Shown here piece by piece: positions 62,677-64,000 of a DNA stretch of 64,000 nucleotides. Source of the stretch: Cognataquiflexum gelatinilyticum (lineage in GTDB: Bacteria; Bacteroidota; Bacteroidia; Cytophagales; Cyclobacteriaceae); contig NZ_JANAEZ010000002.1 of NCBI RefSeq assembly GCF_024813435.1, positions 124,001-188,000 of the forward strand, in the 5' to 3' direction. A program made the position numbers and the translations under genes. The stretch's first letter is position 1. Every line of letters starts with the position of its first letter. Below the pieces are notes generated by a model. It searched no databases. It saw only the letters and a program-made list of their open reading frames with translations, and was not told the origin of the DNA.

Positions 62677-63384
62677 TTAATTCCTATTCACCTTCCCGAT
62701 CCCTGAAACCTTCTCGCTGATGATGGTTGGATTGCCGGTGTAGTTGACCACCCCGATGCCATCAACTTTCAGGGTCAACTCACCTTCGCAATGAACGGAA
62801 ACAGCTCCTATCCCTGAACTCGTAAGATCCACATTTTGCACCGAAAAATCAGAGGCATCAATATTCCCGATGCCTTCGTTGACAAGCGTCATTTCATTTG
62901 CCCTTCCTTTCAGCGTCATGTTGCCGACGAAGTTCAGCCTTGCATTAAGACTTTGTGCATCGAGATCCAAGGATAAATTTCCGACTCCGTTTCCTGCAAT
63001 CAGCATCTCACCCACATCCAAAGTTCCTGAATTCTTGATATTGCCCACTCCTTCAAACCTGATTTCACTCAAGTCAGTAATATCGAGGTCTATCTGAAGC
63101 TCCTCTTTCATAAAAAATGCACCCGACTCTTCTTCATCCAAAGTCAATTCCAAAAGGTCTCCCGTCTGCACCACCTGAAGTTTATTGACAAGATCCTCAT
63201 TGCCTGAAATCACCATGGATTCCTTACCCCCCTGAGATATATTGACACTGAAAATTCCTTTAAGCTTTAGCTTGCTGACGCCTTCTATGGCTTTTTCCTC
63301 AGTGTAACTGTTGTTATTGCTGTTGCAGGAAAACAGAAACATCCCTGTCAGAAAATAAATGATCAAAATTCCTTTGGCTTTCAT
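62677..63384 (-). CDS. Lipoprotein with head GIN domain (DUF2807)
   Basis: 235 residues with lipobox Cys20 (MFLFSC). The mature part is a right-handed parallel beta-helix of the DUF2807 type with the short repeat GxGxxxx (EGVGNIKNSGTLDVGEMLI, AGNGVGNLSLDLDAQSLN, EGIGNIDASDFSV, SSGIGAVSVH, DGIGVVNYTGNP, SGIGKVNRN). Such domains are found in envelope proteins of Bacteroidota with no proven function. It stands alone. Confidence 0.88.
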   Translation of the reverse strand: MKAKGILIIYFLTGMFLFSCNSNNNSYTEEKAIEGVSKLKLKGIFSVNISQGGKESMVISGNEDLVNKLQVVQTGDLLELTLDEEESGAFFMKEELQIDLDITDLSEIRFEGVGNIKNSGTLDVGEMLIAGNGVGNLSLDLDAQSLNARLNFVGNMTLKGRANEMTLVNEGIGNIDASDFSVQNVDLTSSGIGAVSVHCEGELTLKVDGIGVVNYTGNPTIISEKVSGIGKVNRN

Positions 63385-63602
63385 ATTGCTGTGGTTTAAA
63401 ATTTAAAACAATGTCATGAAAATAAGGAATATCTCTGAAAATCATTGAAGTTAATGGATTGAAATAGAAGAGAATCAAATCTTATCATGGAATTCAGACA
63501 AAATCCCTGCTTTCGAGATTGGAGATTACAAGGCAGTCAATGGAATGGTATTTGCACTGTTTAACCCAGTTAATGGATTTGTAACCTTAAACGAAAGTAA
63601 CC

Positions 63603-63926
63603 ATGAAAACCAATGAATTGATTACCAAACTTCAAGAATGTGCCAATGCTTGTTTTCATTGCGCAGATGCATGCCTGCATGAGGAGGATGTCAGTCATAT
63701 GGCAGCCTGCATCCAGACGGATCAGGTCTGCGGGTCAATATGCCTGACTACCAGTAAAATTCTTGCCAGTAATTTCAACGATGTAAATGACTTGATTAAA
63801 TATTGTGCTAAAATCTGTGGAATATGTGCTGAAGAATGTGCCAAACATGATCATGCCCATTGTCAGGCTTGTGCCAAAGCATGTAAAAGCTGCAAAGAAG
63901 CCTGCTTGTCTTATCTGAATAATTAA
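63603..63926 (+). CDS. Csp-like cysteine-rich copper-binding four-helix protein
   Basis: 107 residues with 16 cysteines spaced along four helices (C13, 17, 20, 24, 36, 43, 47, 68, 72, 75, 79, 87, 90, 94, 97, 101). The pattern of C-x-x-x-C-x-x-C-x-x-x-C turns matches the DUF326/Csp copper-storage family, which binds many Cu(I) ions inside the helix bundle. There is no signal peptide, so it is cytosolic, like Csp3. Function in this organism is inferred from the family. Confidence 0.88.
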   Translation: MKTNELITKLQECANACFHCADACLHEEDVSHMAACIQTDQVCGSICLTTSKILASNFNDVNDLIKYCAKICGICAEECAKHDHAHCQACAKACKSCKEACLSYLNN

Positions 63927-63938
63927 ACCAAAAATTGG

Positions 63939-63970
63939 AGCCTGATCCTGAAAAGATCAGGCTTTTTTTT
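63939..63970 (+). terminator. Rho-independent terminator
   Basis: AGCCTGATC (63939-63947) pairs with GATCAGGCT (63955-63963): a 9-bp stem with a 7-nt loop, followed by a T run to 63970. Confidence 0.9.
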
Positions 63971-64000
63971 GTCCTTGATCCATTCAAAATCCTTAAAAAC

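Noticed and set aside
1..64000. CRISPR arrays, insertion sequences other than the RAYT, prophage
   Set aside because: No regularly spaced direct repeats, no DDE transposase, integrase or phage structural genes were seen.

Overview
The window is a 64 kb stretch of chromosome from a Bacteroidota bacterium, most likely of the order Cytophagales and perhaps the family Cyclobacteriaceae. The family is inferred from gene content; no rRNA is present. Supporting signs are a SusC/RagA-like TonB receptor with a carboxypeptidase-regulatory domain, a DUF5916 outer-membrane protein, a fused MurF-alanine racemase, many Sec-secreted and lipoprotein genes, promoters of the TTG / TAnnTTTG type, and few Shine-Dalgarno sequences. 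Most genes are ordinary housekeeping or envelope genes in short mixed-strand groups, several separated by hairpin terminators.

1-20 kb: the end of a carotenoid-desaturase-like gene; an M14 peptidase; two tiny tandem PLDc_N membrane proteins; a TacA/TacT-type toxin-antitoxin pair; a TIGR01777 epimerase; a CrcB fluoride channel; an M16 peptidase; a PnuC / NadR-like kinase pair for a vitamin-like substrate; a fatty-acid desaturase; a thiamine-pyrophosphate riboswitch with a clear promoter ahead of a TonB receptor; an SDR enzyme beside a RES/Xre toxin-antitoxin pair with a likely operator; CoaX; an M23 peptidase; and a threonine-dehydratase-like enzyme.

20-35 kb: DUF3050, SlyD-like and DedA-like proteins, a UvrA that seems to lack one zinc-binding cysteine pair, a VOC protein, then patatin and methyltransferase genes. 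The most unusual locus follows (27.8-35.3 kb): a lipoprotein, a small helical protein, a 1669-residue membrane-anchored TPR protein, and a 536-residue soluble protein. The last two each end in about 340 residues that resemble the cytoplasmic domain of FlhA/SctV, the export gate of flagella and type III secretion systems. No other flagellar or type III gene is visible. This is the best candidate for an undescribed system.

35-64 kb: tRNA-Val, a second M14 peptidase, an MFS transporter, a degenerate phosphohexomutase-like protein without domain I or catalytic loops, the run scpA - flippase-like - murF/alr, dxs, a hydrolase, a DASH-type cryptochrome, a six-gene run of secreted proteins and lipoproteins (including a CotH-like kinase-fold candidate, a YdjC deacetylase and an alpha/alpha-barrel glycosidase), DUF5916, YjbQ, a frameshifted REP-associated transposase holding a 60-bp perfect palindrome, a TonB-C protein, a beta-barrel protein, a GIN-domain lipoprotein and a Csp-like copper-binding protein.

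Laid over the 41.6-60.8 kb part are 18 exact copies of the consensus DnaA box (TTATCCACA, either strand), mostly inside genes and in several reading frames; I saw only one in the first 41 kb. This suggests an origin-proximal or DnaA-titrating region. All counts were made by eye.
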